Part shown: piece after piece, positions 13,942 through 14,967 of the stretch
How positions within the stretch are numbered: the stretch's first letter is position 1
How the letters are laid out: each line of letters opens with the position of its first letter
From: Tepidisphaeraceae bacterium
GTDB taxonomy: Bacteria > Planctomycetota > Phycisphaerae > Tepidisphaerales > Tepidisphaeraceae
Reading direction: 5' to 3'
Length of the DNA stretch: 14,967 nt
Assembly: GCA_025450555.1 (NCBI GenBank)
Contig: JANWHF010000346.1
Location: 1-14,967, forward strand
Program-made: the position numbers and the translations under genes
The notes under the pieces: model-generated
The model's input: the letters and a program-made list of their open reading frames with translations, nothing else
What the model was told of the DNA's origin: nothing
The model's database searches: none

Positions 13942-14967
13942 TCAGAACTGGAAGTAGATAAATGCCCCGCCGCCGGAGGTGCAGAGCGTCAGGTAAAGGA
14001 CCATGAAGGTGGCCAGGCCGACCCGCAGCGAGCTGAATTTGAGCAGATCCTGAAGCCGCGATTCGTAGATCATTTCATAGAGCCAGACCAGGCCGATCAG
14101 CGCCAGCGCCAATCCTGGCAATCGCGGGTCGTGCCAGGCGGTGGTGAAAATCCGGCTTACAATCAGCTTCGCATCGTCCAACGACGCGGCCCGGAAGAAA
14201 ATCCAGGCGAAGCAGACGTACAGGAAGACCCACGCCCGCTTCGCATAGATCGGCACGCGATCGCGGTAAAACTGCGAGCGCTCCAGCTCGCGCGTGAGAA
14301 TGACCCCCAGGCCATGCAGCCCGCCCCAGATGAGAAACGTCCAGGCCGACCCGTGCCAGAATCCCGACACGAGAAAGACGATCAGCAGATTGCGATAGGT
14401 GAACAGCGTCCCGCGGCGGTTACCGCCGAGCGGAATGTAGAGATAGTCGCGAAACCACGTTGAGAGACTGATATGCCATCGCGACCAGAATTCGCCTAAC
14501 CCTGAAGCAAGATAGGGGTTCTTGAAATTCAAGACTAAATTGAATCCCATCATTCTTGCCAGGCCGCGGGCCATGTCAGTGTAGCCGCTGAAATCAAAGT
14601 AGATTTGCCAGGCAAAAGCGAAAGTGGCCATCGCGAGGCGCGCGCCGCCGAAGGCTTCGGGGTTGTCGTAGACGCGATCGACGTAGATTGCCAGGTAATT
14701 GGCGATTGCCACCTTCTTGAACAATCCTACAAGAAACAGCGATAGACCATCCGCGATGTTGGCCAGCTCGAAAGGCGGCGCCTTCTGAAACTGCGGAAGA
14801 ATCTGCTTGGCGCGCTCGATGGGTCCTGCCATCAACTGCGGGAAGAAGCAGACAAAGGTCGCGAACCGAAGGAAATTTCGTTCCCGTTGCACCCGGCCAA
14901 AGTAAAAGTCGATGGTGTAGCTCATCGACTGGAAAGTGAAAAACGAAATGCCGACCGGAAGGATGTA
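13942..14967 (-). CDS. MBOAT-family O-acyltransferase, AlgI-like (N-terminus beyond window)
   Basis: The last 341 residues of a polytopic membrane O-acyltransferase that carries acyl groups, usually acetyl, across the membrane for polysaccharide modification. The frame is open to the right edge: upstream of the Met at 14925 the reading continues with YILPVGISFFTFQS, the standard MBOAT sequence, so that Met is internal and roughly 120-150 N-terminal residues are missing. Family landmarks: PQLMAGPIERA, FDFSGYTDMARGLARMMG, FWSRWHISLSTWFRDYLYIP with a conserved His, and VSGFWHGSAWTFLIWGGLHG with the catalytic His. It ends GGGAFIYFQF one base before the SGNH gene. This pairing is typical of AlgI-like exopolysaccharide acetylation; the polymer is not identifiable. 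Confidence 0.93.
   Translation of the reverse strand, partial: YILPVGISFFTFQSMSYTIDFYFGRVQRERNFLRFATFVCFFPQLMAGPIERAKQILPQFQKAPPFELANIADGLSLFLVGLFKKVAIANYLAIYVDRVYDNPEAFGGARLAMATFAFAWQIYFDFSGYTDMARGLARMMGFNLVLNFKNPYLASGLGEFWSRWHISLSTWFRDYLYIPLGGNRRGTLFTYRNLLIVFLVSGFWHGSAWTFLIWGGLHGLGVILTRELERSQFYRDRVPIYAKRAWVFLYVCFAWIFFRAASLDDAKLIVSRIFTTAWHDPRLPGLALALIGLVWLYEMIYESRLQDLLKFSSLRVGLATFMVLYLTLCTSGGGAFIYFQF

Noticed and set aside
14884..14925. Met at 14925 as the start of the MBOAT gene.
   Set aside because: The conserved LPVGISFFTFQS lies upstream in the same frame and the frame stays open to the window edge, so this Met is internal.

Overview
The window looks like chromosomal DNA of a GC-rich, outer-membrane-bearing bacterium, most probably of the phylum Planctomycetota and perhaps of the class Phycisphaerae. 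This placement is inference. It rests on the short GGQ protein with a helix-turn-helix-like tail, on the Thr/Ser/Pro-rich segments just after the signal peptides (TSQPTDG, PTTAPSSAPA), and on the mixture of an E. coli-like PstS with a Bacillus-like PhoR sensor region. There are no rRNA, tRNA, CRISPR, prophage or insertion-sequence genes. Almost every gene lies on the minus strand, so the map is best read from right to left.

Right part (14967 to 12735): an MBOAT-family O-acyltransferase cut by the right edge, followed one base later by a membrane-anchored SGNH-fold protein. This is the gene pair seen in alginate and exopolysaccharide O-acetylation loci. A GC-rich inverted repeat (12588-12695) closes this block.

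Middle (12540 to 9778): a tight run of a release-factor-domain (GGQ) protein, a D-tagatose/D-psicose 3-epimerase-like sugar isomerase and an exported PHP-type (CehA/McbA-like) metallohydrolase. A hairpin built from 9-bp tandem repeats (9653-9745) follows.

Phosphate region (9480 to 1): an OprO/OprP-like porin with its own terminator and a candidate Pho-box promoter; a small lipoprotein, the only plus-strand gene, divergent from pstS; then a complete phosphate operon in the order pstS-pstC-pstA-pstB-phoU-phoB-phoR. phoR runs off the left edge but lacks only its last residues. The likely division of labour is: the porin admits phosphate through the outer membrane, PstS binds it in the periplasm, PstCAB import it with ATP, PhoU couples transporter status to PhoR, and PhoR/PhoB switch the genes on when phosphate is scarce.

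Nothing here is clearly a new biological system. The items most worth a second look are the 11-bp-spaced TCAY repeats upstream of the porin, the undescribed small lipoprotein next to pstS, the GGQ protein with an HTH-like tail, the N-terminal extension of PstB, and the two palindromic intergenic repeats.
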